Source of the DNA: a virus | Strand: one strand, 5' to 3' | DNA length: 24,490 nt | IMG/VR virus record: IMGVR_UViG_3300011126_000109 | Location: 1 to 24,490 of that record | In this document: piece after piece, positions 5,011 through 11,881 of the stretch | Position numbering within the stretch: the first letter of the stretch is position 1 | Layout of the letters: each line of letters opens with the position of its first letter | The notes under the pieces: model-generated | Seen by the model: the letters and a program-made list of their open reading frames with translations, nothing else | Database searches by the model: none | What the model was told of the DNA's origin: nothing | Program-made: the position numbers and the translations under genes

Positions 5011-5153
5011 GCATCGCACATCCCCGTGTAGCTAGCACATCGACAAAGGGGAGTCAAGCGGAGTGTGAGCCAAATCACAAGTAACATCAAGGGGGTGAGT
5101 TTCAAACTCCCTAGCATATTCTCCCCGGTAGTCAACAACTATCGGGTATTTTT
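5009..5153 (+). ncRNA. Predicted ~145-nt structured small RNA
   Basis: Bounded by promoter-like motif copy 1 and a strong terminator. Four consecutive hairpins can be drawn: TCCCC (5021)/GGGGA (5048) with an inner GTG/CAC, TGTGA (5064)/TCACA (5075), GAGTT (5097)/AACTC (5105) with a triloop, and the terminator stem (5124-5146). A frame beginning at ATG 5065 runs through the terminator and does not look coding. The RNA could be a regulator of phage or host genes, a decoy, or a leader. Its existence is inferred from promoter, structure and terminator only. Confidence 0.5.
5124..5153 (+). terminator. Intrinsic terminator
   Basis: CCCGGTAGT (5124-5132) pairs with ACTATCGGG (5138-5146), 9 bp with one G-U, around loop CAACA, followed by TATTTTT. 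This is a textbook rho-independent terminator on the plus strand. Confidence 0.8.
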
Positions 5154-5330
5154 GTGTCTAACCTCACATATCTCCTTCCTTTCTACCCCCCGGGGGTACG
5201 TCTTCCCCCTACACGTATCGGAGGCGACCGAGCGGCAGCGAGTATCACACACTCTCCCCTGAACCTTGAAAAGCTACCTAGCCCGAAGGGCTTATAAAGA
5301 GCTGTTACGGGAAAGTCAACCTCCAGACAC
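5154..5330. other. Non-coding stretch between two terminators
   Basis: No credible gene. It contains a near-perfect GC palindrome, TACCCCC-C-GGGGGTA at 5184-5198, and a short hairpin AGCCC-GAA-GGGCT at 5279-5291. It lies between the end of the rightward small RNA and the end of the leftward one, so it may be silent spacer or hold regulator sites. Confidence 0.45.
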
Positions 5331-5361
5331 AAAAAAACCCCAGTGTCAAGGACATAGGGGT
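5331..5361 (-). terminator. Intrinsic terminator of leftward transcript
   Basis: Read on the minus strand: ACCCC then TGTC-CTT-GACA inside, then GGGGT and a run of seven T. Both stems are perfect with a 2x2 internal mismatch between them. On the plus strand there is no T run, so it terminates leftward transcription only. Confidence 0.75.
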
Positions 5362-5400
5362 AGCAAACACATTACTGTGAAAAGTTTGAAGAGTCTACTC
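5331..5400 (-). ncRNA. Predicted ~70-nt leftward small RNA
   Basis: Starts at the expected start site of the leftward promoter-like copy (5400) and ends at the T run of the minus-strand terminator. Besides the terminator hairpin it can form a first hairpin with CACA-GTAA-TGTG (a GNRA-type tetraloop) extended by CAAA/TTTG across a bulge (5364-5388). It holds no open frame worth naming. Promoter, hairpin and terminator packed into 94 nt strongly suggest a dedicated small RNA. Function unknown. Confidence 0.6.
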
Positions 5401-5422
5401 TATATATAACTGAAATGGTTGA
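5399..5422 (-). promoter_or_regulatory. Phage promoter-like motif, copy 2 (leftward)
   Basis: On the minus strand it reads ACCATTTCAGTTATATATAG, identical over more than 20 bases to the copy in front of the portal gene. It points left into the 70-nt RNA. It stands back to back with copy 3. Confidence 0.7.
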
Positions 5423-5448
5423 GGAAGTTACTCGTTTCCAGGTGTTTT

Positions 5449-5472
5449 TCGACCAAATCAGTTATAAGTAGA
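5449..5472 (+). promoter_or_regulatory. Phage promoter-like motif, copy 3 (rightward, late operon)
   Basis: Reads ACCAAATCAGTTATAAGTAG, immediately followed by the ATG at 5472. If transcription begins at the G of TAG (5471), as the T7/SP6 promoter analogy predicts, the mRNA has a 1-nt leader. Confidence 0.75.
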
Positions 5473-6107
5473 TGTCCGACGCCGACCAGCTCAACGCACT
5501 CGAACGCGCACAGCGCACAGCCTATTGGAAGGGCGAGGAGACAGCCGCTCGTAGGCTTCCAGCCTTCCTTCCGCAAGACCCCGTGCAGGGCGCCGTCCTG
5601 GCCGAGTCAGAGCGCATCGAGGAGCAGGTCTGGAACCTGGAGCAGGAGGCCGCAGAGGCCCAGTACCTCCGGGACGAGGCAGACTGGCAGATGGATGTCG
5701 AGGCCCAGAACATGCCCGGGGGCACCCCCACCTACAACAAGACCCCTGAGTCGCAGCAGGAGATGGCACGCATGGCCTTGTGGCGCATCAAGGAGGCCGG
5801 CGGAGAGCTGTCCCCCAAGGCGCTCGACCAATGGGTGGAGTTCCAGGGCAGGGAGCAGCCGGAGATATTCGACCGCCCCAGCTACGAGCAGAAGGGGATG
5901 TTCTACTCCTGGATGAGGGACATGGAGGACATCAGCGAGGGCCGCGAGCCCAGGGACATCGAGCTACAGTCCCCCGAGGAGCAGCGCCCCCGCGACACCA
6001 AGTCCTTCGACAAGATGGAGCTGGAGCAAGGCAAGCGCCCCCAGCCCCGCGACCTGGACGTAGACATCTCAGGCAACAACCTTCCCGATACCATAGGCGT
6101 CGGATAA
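5472..6107 (+). CDS. First late gene, acidic helical protein of unknown function
   Basis: Encodes 211 aa. The sequence is charged and mostly helical (RIEEQVWNLEQEAAEAQYLRDEADWQ at about residues 48-73), with Gln/Glu/Arg-rich, probably disordered, ends. There is no ribosome binding site; the ATG directly follows promoter-like copy 3. It precedes the terminase genes. A packaging or head-associated role is plausible from position alone. No family recognised. Confidence 0.7.
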   Translation: MSDADQLNALERAQRTAYWKGEETAARRLPAFLPQDPVQGAVLAESERIEEQVWNLEQEAAEAQYLRDEADWQMDVEAQNMPGGTPTYNKTPESQQEMARMALWRIKEAGGELSPKALDQWVEFQGREQPEIFDRPSYEQKGMFYSWMRDMEDISEGREPRDIELQSPEEQRPRDTKSFDKMELEQGKRPQPRDLDVDISGNNLPDTIGVG

Positions 6108-6150
6108 ACCTACACCCCAAGCGTAGGCCCAGCAAGGGCCGGAGCGAAAA

Positions 6151-6588
6151 ATGAGCAACTACACGAACGGCGATGACCGCCGTGAAGAGATTGAAGCCGC
6201 GTCCAGCGTCGTCCAAGCCATCAAGGCTCGACGCGAGCGTCTCGCGGCCCCGCCCGAGGTCAAGCAGGCCCACAAGCCGCTGACCACCGAGGCCCAGCTA
6301 GAGCGCAACATCTACCTGACGAACCTGGCACTGAACAAGTATCAGGTGAAGCTGGAGGACGGCGACGAGCTGGACCTCACTGAGGAGTCGCGCTTCATGG
6401 CTCTCGTGGACTCCGTCCGCAAGCAGGAGGTGTCCCTCGCGGCCATCCAGGCGAAGCAGAAGAATGACGACATGGGCCCCATCGAGATTGCTCTAGAGCT
6501 TCTGGAGACGGGCATGGATGAGGCCGAGGTCATCAACCTCTACGCCGACAACAAGAAAGTGCTTGACGCAATCAGGACAAGAAAATGA
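6151..6588 (+). CDS. Putative small terminase subunit
   Basis: Encodes 145 aa with GGAG 9 nt before the ATG. A small hairpin GGCCC-AGCAA-GGGCC (6126-6140) lies in the 43-nt gap upstream. The protein is all helical, with a basic N-terminal region (VVQAIKARRERLAAPP), a central coiled segment (RFMALVDSVRKQEVSLAAIQAKQ) and an acidic helix near the end. Its length, helical make-up and place two genes before the large terminase fit a small terminase subunit that recognises phage DNA. No clear helix-turn-helix was found, so the call rests mainly on position. Confidence 0.5.
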   Translation: MSNYTNGDDRREEIEAASSVVQAIKARRERLAAPPEVKQAHKPLTTEAQLERNIYLTNLALNKYQVKLEDGDELDLTEESRFMALVDSVRKQEVSLAAIQAKQKNDDMGPIEIALELLETGMDEAEVINLYADNKKVLDAIRTRK

Positions 6589-7121
6589 GAATCATCAACG
6601 AGAAGGGTGCCTTCGACATCCGCCACGCCGAGGACTCCGACCTCGACTACATCCTTTCCTCCTGGCAGCTCACCTGGGAGCGCAGCCCCGAGTGGAACAT
6701 GCCGGGGACCATCCGGGACGAGTACTTCCGCCACGCCCACCTCATCCTCGATGAGCTTATCAGCAGGTCGAGCGCCAACGGCGCCCTGTACGTGTGCCAC
6801 CACGCCGGGAGCCCCCACCTCATCCGTGGGTACCTCTGCGGCGAGGTCTTCCAGAACCCGGACATCGCCTACCTCCACTGGGTGCAGTGCAAGAAGCCCG
6901 AATGGAACAAGGGCGTGGGCCAGGCCCTCATGGAGGCGTTCACGCGCAACTTCAACATCGACCTGGAGGGCGGGCAGAACATCCTGTACACGTTCTCCAA
7001 CAGCGCCCTGAAGCGCCCTGCGTTCGCGCAGAAGGCGTGCCAGGCGTACAACCTCGTGTACTGGCCGACCTTCAAGTACACCAGCCAGGCCCCGGGCTGG
7101 GAAGCTGGACGTGCCCGCTAA
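6585..7121 (+). CDS. GNAT-fold acetyltransferase-like protein
   Basis: Encodes 178 aa. It begins like a GNAT domain (FDIRHAEDSDLDYILSSW, residues 10-27). It has a likely acetyl-CoA loop at residues 108-114 (NKGVGQA; the family pattern is R/Q-x-x-G-x-G/A) followed by the helix ALMEAF. ATG 6585 overlaps the previous stop (ATGA) and the gene's end overlaps the terminase start by 11 nt. GNAT-like genes directly before a large terminase occur in several podoviruses, so I take this as a stable neighbour. Substrate and activity are unknown; Asn108 replaces the first Arg/Gln of the loop and it may be a weak or non-catalytic member. Confidence 0.65.
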   Translation: MRIINEKGAFDIRHAEDSDLDYILSSWQLTWERSPEWNMPGTIRDEYFRHAHLILDELISRSSANGALYVCHHAGSPHLIRGYLCGEVFQNPDIAYLHWVQCKKPEWNKGVGQALMEAFTRNFNIDLEGGQNILYTFSNSALKRPAFAQKACQAYNLVYWPTFKYTSQAPGWEAGRAR

Positions 7122-8658
7122 GAAACCGAACGACCTCATCGCCCAGGAGCGTAGGCGGAAAGAGCTACTCGCGCTCTACGCCACGCAGAAGAACGCCCTA
7201 GCAAAGCTGGACTTCACGGAGCTGTTGCATCCAAAGCAGCTCGCGTTTGCGAACGACCCCGCCCAGTTTAGGGTGGCCTGTTGCTCGCGCCAGTCGGGCA
7301 AGTCCCACTGTGCCGCGCTCATCGCCTTGAAGGCTGCGATTGAGATACCGGGGTCCACTCCCGTATATATCAACATGAATAGGGCGTCCGCCCAGTACAT
7401 CATTTGGCCCCCGCTGATGGAGCTGAATGAGAAGTACGGCCTCGGGCTGGAGTTCATCAAGACCACCTCCGACATCAGGCTACCCAACGGGTCGGTCATC
7501 AAGGTGTTCGGCGCTGGCTCGCTCCGCGAGATGGACAAGATTCGAGGCATCGGTGCCACGCTGAACCTGGTCATCCTCGATGAGGCCCAGAACTTCGGCA
7601 GCGACATGTACAAGCTCATCCGCGAGATTCTCCTTCCCGCGACCGTCACTCACAAGGCCCCCATCCTCATCACAGGGACACCTGGGGCGGCGTGTGCCGG
7701 CCCCTTCTACGACATCGTCCACGGTGGCGGCGAGATGTTCAAGGGCGACGACGACAACCAGCTCATGGGCTGGAGCCAGCACTCCTGGCTAATGAAGGAC
7801 AATCCATACATACCGGACGTGGAGGAGCAGTACCGCGTGCATAAGGCAGCAAACAACTGGACCGACGCCAGTCCGCCTTTCCGCCGTGAGTACCTGGGTG
7901 AGTGGGTCAGAGATACAGACGGGCTGTGCTATTACAGCAAGAACAGCATGGTGGTGGACAGGTTCCCCATCGAGCGGGCGAGCGACTGGCGCTACATCCT
8001 CGGCGTCGATGTCGGGACCAAAGACCCCTGGTCGTTCTCCATGCTCGCGACGAGCCGCGACGTGCAGGCCACCTACGTCCTGGAGTCCGTCGAGAAGCAG
8101 CTCACCACCCTGGAGGCAGGGGACGTGGTCGGGGACTTCATGGACATCTACCCGTGCCACACCATCGTAGTGGACACAGGCGGGCAGGGAGCGGCCCCCG
8201 TGGCCCAGTGGAAGGATACCCACCCCCTCCTTCCCATCCAGCCCGTCAAGAAGGGCTACGGCTCGGTGGACATGGGCATCCAAATCATCAACGCCGACAT
8301 CCAGGCGAACCGGCTCTACTTCGTCAAGGGGGGGACCGTGGACCTGCGGATGCAGATGGGCGTACTCATCTGGGACCACAAGGCGAGCCCCACGGGGGCG
8401 AGACGGGTCAAGCGCGGCGACGGGTACCCGGACCACTGTGCAGACTCCATGCGGTACGCCTACACCAAGGTCCGTACCTGGAAGACCGCGCAGTACGGCG
8501 AGAGCGCCCTGCAAAGTTCCGTTGAGAACGCACGGCGCCACGCGGCGAAGATGAAGCGCGACATCCTCAGCGAGAGCCCCGAGACGGAGGTGCCCTTCTG
8601 GGAAAAGCTCGTCAAGGGCTCGAAGACGCGCGAGGACTCCGGCTACGGCCCGTTCTAG
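7111..8658 (+). CDS. terL: Terminase large subunit
   Basis: Encodes 515 aa from GTG 7111. This is the motor that pumps DNA into the procapsid and cuts concatemers. The N-terminal ATPase shows a Walker A CSRQSGKS (58-65), Walker B LVILDEAQ (153-160) with catalytic Glu158, and a coupling motif ITGTPG (187-192). The C-terminal RNase H-like nuclease shows YILGVDVGTKD (Asp300), TIVVDTGGQG (Asp355) and PDHCADSMRYAY (Asp441/Asp445), giving the expected acidic triad. Length is typical. The start overlaps the GNAT gene by 11 nt; there is no ATG nearby, so GTG is accepted. The stop at 8656-8658 shares CTAG with the stop of the convergent minus-strand gene. Confidence 0.95.
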   Translation: MPAKKPNDLIAQERRRKELLALYATQKNALAKLDFTELLHPKQLAFANDPAQFRVACCSRQSGKSHCAALIALKAAIEIPGSTPVYINMNRASAQYIIWPPLMELNEKYGLGLEFIKTTSDIRLPNGSVIKVFGAGSLREMDKIRGIGATLNLVILDEAQNFGSDMYKLIREILLPATVTHKAPILITGTPGAACAGPFYDIVHGGGEMFKGDDDNQLMGWSQHSWLMKDNPYIPDVEEQYRVHKAANNWTDASPPFRREYLGEWVRDTDGLCYYSKNSMVVDRFPIERASDWRYILGVDVGTKDPWSFSMLATSRDVQATYVLESVEKQLTTLEAGDVVGDFMDIYPCHTIVVDTGGQGAAPVAQWKDTHPLLPIQPVKKGYGSVDMGIQIINADIQANRLYFVKGGTVDLRMQMGVLIWDHKASPTGARRVKRGDGYPDHCADSMRYAYTKVRTWKTAQYGESALQSSVENARRHAAKMKRDILSESPETEVPFWEKLVKGSKTREDSGYGPF

Positions 8659-9038
8659 CCGAGTATCTCGGTGCCTGGCCCCAGCTCACCCTTCTTGGTG
8701 AACGCCGTCCCATAGAGGAGGACGTGGAAGTGGTCCACCACCTGGACCAGCGGGGTGTAGACATTCGGGTCAGAGCTGAAAGTTACAGCCATCCCCTCCT
8801 TGAAGAGGATGCCCGGCGGCGTGAGGGCCTGGGCCTCTAGCACGTCCTTCCGCACGGGAACGGCAAAGGGGTGCGGCGTACCCACGGGTGGGACCGAGGA
8901 GCGCTCCCAGAGCTGGAGGTAGCCCTTGGCGGCGGAGGAGACGTAGACCCCCGCCATGATGATGGGGCCGATGTAGGCCAGCCATTCTTGCTGGTTCGGA
9001 GGGTTGAGGAGGGCGATGGCCCTTCTGGGTTCTGGCAT
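8655..9038 (-). CDS. Lone minus-strand gene: small membrane protein, function unknown
   Basis: Encodes 127 aa. Residues about 19-38 (EWLAYIGPIIMAGVYVSSAA) form one likely membrane helix, followed by a Pro-rich linker (SSVPPVGTPHPFAVP) and a probable beta-rich domain ending in GTEILG. A ribosome site AAAGGA lies about 8 nt upstream of the ATG (minus strand). It is the only reverse gene in the window and is convergent with terL, sharing the 4-bp stop overlap CTAG. A leftward copy of the phage promoter motif sits 118 nt upstream, so it has its own transcript with a structured leader. Position between terL and portal and the membrane helix might suit a superinfection-exclusion or envelope protein, but no family is recognised. 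Confidence 0.75.
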   Translation of the reverse strand: MPEPRRAIALLNPPNQQEWLAYIGPIIMAGVYVSSAAKGYLQLWERSSVPPVGTPHPFAVPVRKDVLEAQALTPPGILFKEGMAVTFSSDPNVYTPLVQVVDHFHVLLYGTAFTKKGELGPGTEILG

Positions 9039-9087
9039 AGCTATATCCTTTCGAGGGTGGGAAAGAAAGCTATGAAAGAAGCAGTAC

Positions 9088-9113
9088 GGGGGGTACCTGC
9101 CCGGATACCCCCC
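9088..9113 (-). other. GC-rich hairpin in the leader of the minus-strand gene
   Basis: GGGGGGTA and TACCCCCC (8 bp, perfect) enclose a 10-nt loop. On the predicted leftward transcript it lies about 43 nt after the start site and 50 nt before the start codon. Lacking a T run, it is more likely an RNA-stability or regulatory hairpin than a terminator. Confidence 0.5.
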
Positions 9114-9154
9114 TCTATGACCGCCGACGTTCCCTTGCCAAAGTGCGCGGGTCG

Positions 9155-9178
9155 TCTACATATAACTGATTTGGTCGT
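9155..9178 (-). promoter_or_regulatory. Phage promoter-like motif, copy 4 (leftward)
   Basis: On the minus strand it reads ACCAAATCAGTTATATGTAG. The predicted start at 9156 gives a 118-nt leader to the reverse gene at 8655-9038. It stands back to back with copy 5, with 5 bp between the two motifs. Confidence 0.7.
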
Positions 9179-9183
9179 AGGTT

Positions 9184-9207
9184 GCAACCATTTCAGTTAT
9201 ATATAGA
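9184..9207 (+). promoter_or_regulatory. Phage promoter-like motif, copy 5 (rightward, portal operon)
   Basis: Reads ACCATTTCAGTTATATATAG followed directly by the ATG of the portal gene. The predicted start at G9206 leaves a 1-nt leader. It is identical over more than 20 bases to copy 2. Confidence 0.75.
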
Positions 9208-11126
9208 TGTCCGCCCCCGCTGTATCAGCCGCCGACCTATCTGTTCCCTGGTGGGACGAGAAGTCGAAGACGAAAATCCTACCCAAGGTCACCCGGCTGT
9301 ACCGCTTCTACGTGGACCAAAGCCGTGACCGACTGAACGCCTACCGTTCCTGGTCCAGCATCTACACCAACCGCGACATCAAGGGTGACAATACCCTCAC
9401 GTCGTACCTTTCCGCCGTCAACAGCGCCCAGTACAGCCGGGTGCCCCTGAACGTCGCCAAGGTAATGACCGACGCCGTCCATGCACGGCTCACTCGCCCG
9501 GCAGTCGCCGTCGAGTTCCTACCCGCCGGGGGCAACTGGTCGCTCCGCACCCGCGCCAAGCAGATGAGCCAGTTCGTTCGTCAGCAGTCGCATCAGTGTG
9601 ACCTCCGCGACCTCCAGGACCAGGCAGAGCTGGACGCCCTCATCCTCGGCGTCGGCGCCATCAAGACAGCGCCCCACCCGGTCATCCCAACCATCGAGAA
9701 CTTCCGGGTCCACCCCCGCGACATCTTCGTGGACCCCGTCGAGGCAGCCAGCACCGGCAAGCCCTCGCACCTCTACCACCGCATGAGCGTGGACCGAGGC
9801 CGGCTCACCAAGATGTTCCCCAGCGCCAAGAAGGCCATCATGGCCGCCGGGCGCCCCACCGCCGCAGACGACAATGCCGACTGGTCAGATGACAGCGAGC
9901 ACGTAGGCGCAGACCGGGGCCACATGGTCGAGGTCGTGGAAGCCTACAAGCTCCCGAGCTGGCGCGGCTCAGGCGACGGCAAGAAGGTCATCTTCATTGA
10001 CGGCGCGGTACTCGACTCCTGCGAATGGGTAAACACCTCCTTCCCGTTCAGCTTCACCTACTGGAAGAAAGACCCCACGGTCGGTTTCTTCGGTATCGGA
10101 CTCGTCGAAGAACTCGTCGGGCTCCACTGGGACATCAACACCTCGCTCCTCCACGTTGAGAAGTGCGTCGAGGCGATGCCCAAGCCATACATTCTGTGCC
10201 CCGCTGATGGAGAAATCTCCGAGGGCAAGCTAGCCGGCGTACCCGGCATCATCATCAACCACACGGGACGGGCGCCTCAGATTGTAATGCCCCCATCCGT
10301 CCCACAAGATGTCGTGAACTACATCGGCGTGCAATGGCAGCGAGCCCTGCAAGTAGCCCGACTAGTCGCGATGGGGTTGCCCGAATCAGCCGGCTCGCAG
10401 GGTGAGACAGGGCAGGCGTTCAAGGACATCGTTGACATCCAGTCAACGGAGCTGTCCCCAGCCTTCCGCTTCAGGGAGGACTTCTGCATCCGTGTGGCCG
10501 AGCAACAGATTGTTGCGGGCAAGATTCTGGACATTCGGACCCCGGGTGGTTTCAAGACCGTCCTCCGGAAAGACCGGAACACCGTCGAGGCAGTCAACTG
10601 GAAGAACATCGACCTTGACCCCAAGGTAGACTCCTACGTCGTGCAAGCCGAGCCCACCTCCGCATTGAGCACCACCTTCGGTGGCCGCCTCGCAGAGATG
10701 AAGGAACTCATCGGCCTCGGCGTCATTCCCCCCAGCCGCGCGTTCAAGTACCTGGACATTCCGGACTTCGACGCGGAGGCACGCATCCAGAACGCCAGCC
10801 TCGACTTCATCGAGCGCATCATGGAAGAGATTCTGGACGACGGCAAGTTCACCGAGCCGGAACCGACGATGGACCTACGCCTCGCGCTCAAGGTCAGCCA
10901 AAAGTACATCAACCTCGCCCAGGCAATGGGAGTCGAAGAGGAATCTGTCAACATGCTCTACCAGTTCTTGCGTGGAGTGACGGACCTTATCGCTGAGGAA
11001 CAAGAAGCAACACAGGCGCAGGCGTCGGGGATGGGCCCTGGACTCCCGGGCCAACCACCGGCACAGGACATCACCGGAGCATCGCCCGGAGCGGCGACTC
11101 TCTCTGGTCAGGTCATGGGTCAATAA
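9207..11126 (+). CDS. Portal protein (head-tail connector)
   Basis: Encodes 639 aa. The portal forms the dodecameric ring through which DNA enters and leaves the head. Support: position directly after terL and before scaffold and capsid, typical length, and portal-like segments such as VPLNVAKVMTDAVHARL (78-95), FRVHPRDIFVDP (about 165-180), FGIGLVEELVGLHWDIN (about 295-312) and MGLPESAGSQGETGQAFKDI (about 388-408). The C-terminus is a helical region then a Gln/Gly/Pro-rich tail. There is no Shine-Dalgarno: the ATG abuts promoter-like copy 5, so a leaderless or 1-nt-leader mRNA is predicted. The next in-frame ATG would remove conserved sequence, which supports this start. Confidence 0.9.
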   Translation: MSAPAVSAADLSVPWWDEKSKTKILPKVTRLYRFYVDQSRDRLNAYRSWSSIYTNRDIKGDNTLTSYLSAVNSAQYSRVPLNVAKVMTDAVHARLTRPAVAVEFLPAGGNWSLRTRAKQMSQFVRQQSHQCDLRDLQDQAELDALILGVGAIKTAPHPVIPTIENFRVHPRDIFVDPVEAASTGKPSHLYHRMSVDRGRLTKMFPSAKKAIMAAGRPTAADDNADWSDDSEHVGADRGHMVEVVEAYKLPSWRGSGDGKKVIFIDGAVLDSCEWVNTSFPFSFTYWKKDPTVGFFGIGLVEELVGLHWDINTSLLHVEKCVEAMPKPYILCPADGEISEGKLAGVPGIIINHTGRAPQIVMPPSVPQDVVNYIGVQWQRALQVARLVAMGLPESAGSQGETGQAFKDIVDIQSTELSPAFRFREDFCIRVAEQQIVAGKILDIRTPGGFKTVLRKDRNTVEAVNWKNIDLDPKVDSYVVQAEPTSALSTTFGGRLAEMKELIGLGVIPPSRAFKYLDIPDFDAEARIQNASLDFIERIMEEILDDGKFTEPEPTMDLRLALKVSQKYINLAQAMGVEEESVNMLYQFLRGVTDLIAEEQEATQAQASGMGPGLPGQPPAQDITGASPGAATLSGQVMGQ

Positions 11127-11135
11127 AGCAAACCA

Positions 11136-11876
11136 ATGTCTGAACAAGCAACACATGAACAATCCGCCCAGGAAGTCTGGGACCGCACCATGGGTGCGCC
11201 AGCCGCCCCTATCACCAAGGACGCAGTCCGTGGAGACGACCCCGCCCCGAGCGAGTCAGTCCTTCCCGACCGCGCGCTAGTGACCGGCCAGCTCAACGAG
11301 ATTTTCGGAGCCACCGAGCCCGCCGCTGACCCGATAGCGGACAAACTAGCGGCCCTCGAAGACAGCCTAGTGCCCCGCCAAGAGCCGGAGCACCCCGAGG
11401 TTTACAAAGAGATTCAAGCCCTTCGAGCCGAACTCGCGGAACGCGATGCAGCGGCCAAAGAAGCGGAAGCCAGTGAGGAGCGCGATGCGCGCCTCCGTAC
11501 AGTACGGGAAGGGTTCATCGAAGCCCTTCGCGAATCAGAAGATTTTCCTGCCATCAAAGCTGCTGGATACGAAGAGAAACTCTTCGATAGTATCCTCGCG
11601 AAGCAGCAGGCGGGTGAGGAAGTAAGCGAAGAAACAATCCTAAGCGACATGGAAGCTAGTCTCTGGACCATCTATGATGCGCTCCACGCGGCCAAGCATC
11701 CGACAACCACGAGCGAAGAACCAACCCCGAGCGAGCCGAACATTCAACCCCCAACTCTAACCCCTTCGTTGTCTGCACAAGACACGGCACGAGGTCTGGA
11801 AGACATCTATACTGATGTTGGAAACGACCGCAAAGCTGCCGCCGTTGAAGTGTGGAACAACATTATGAATAGGTAA
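11136..11876 (+). CDS. Scaffolding protein
   Basis: Encodes 246 aa and is acidic. Residues about 85-125 form a charged helix or coiled coil (EIQALRAELAERDAAAKEAE). Low-complexity Pro/Ser/Thr/Glu stretches and a helical C-terminus (RKAAAVEVWNNIMNR), suited to capsid binding, complete it. Its place between portal and major capsid protein is the standard one for scaffold, which shapes the procapsid and then leaves. Its upstream 9-nt gap has no clear ribosome site. Confidence 0.8.
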   Translation: MSEQATHEQSAQEVWDRTMGAPAAPITKDAVRGDDPAPSESVLPDRALVTGQLNEIFGATEPAADPIADKLAALEDSLVPRQEPEHPEVYKEIQALRAELAERDAAAKEAEASEERDARLRTVREGFIEALRESEDFPAIKAAGYEEKLFDSILAKQQAGEEVSEETILSDMEASLWTIYDALHAAKHPTTTSEEPTPSEPNIQPPTLTPSLSAQDTARGLEDIYTDVGNDRKAAAVEVWNNIMNR

Positions 11877-11881
11877 CTATC

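Noticed and set aside
4863-5138. Minus-strand frame of 91 codons
   Set aside because: It spans the early terminator, the promoter-like motif and the hairpin chain, and has no ribosome site; not a gene.
5184-5198. GC palindrome TACCCCC-C-GGGGGTA as a terminator
   Set aside because: No room for a loop in RNA and no T run; left as an unexplained palindrome.
5065-5262. Plus-strand frame of 65 codons
   Set aside because: It reads through a strong intrinsic terminator and has no ribosome site or recognisable composition.
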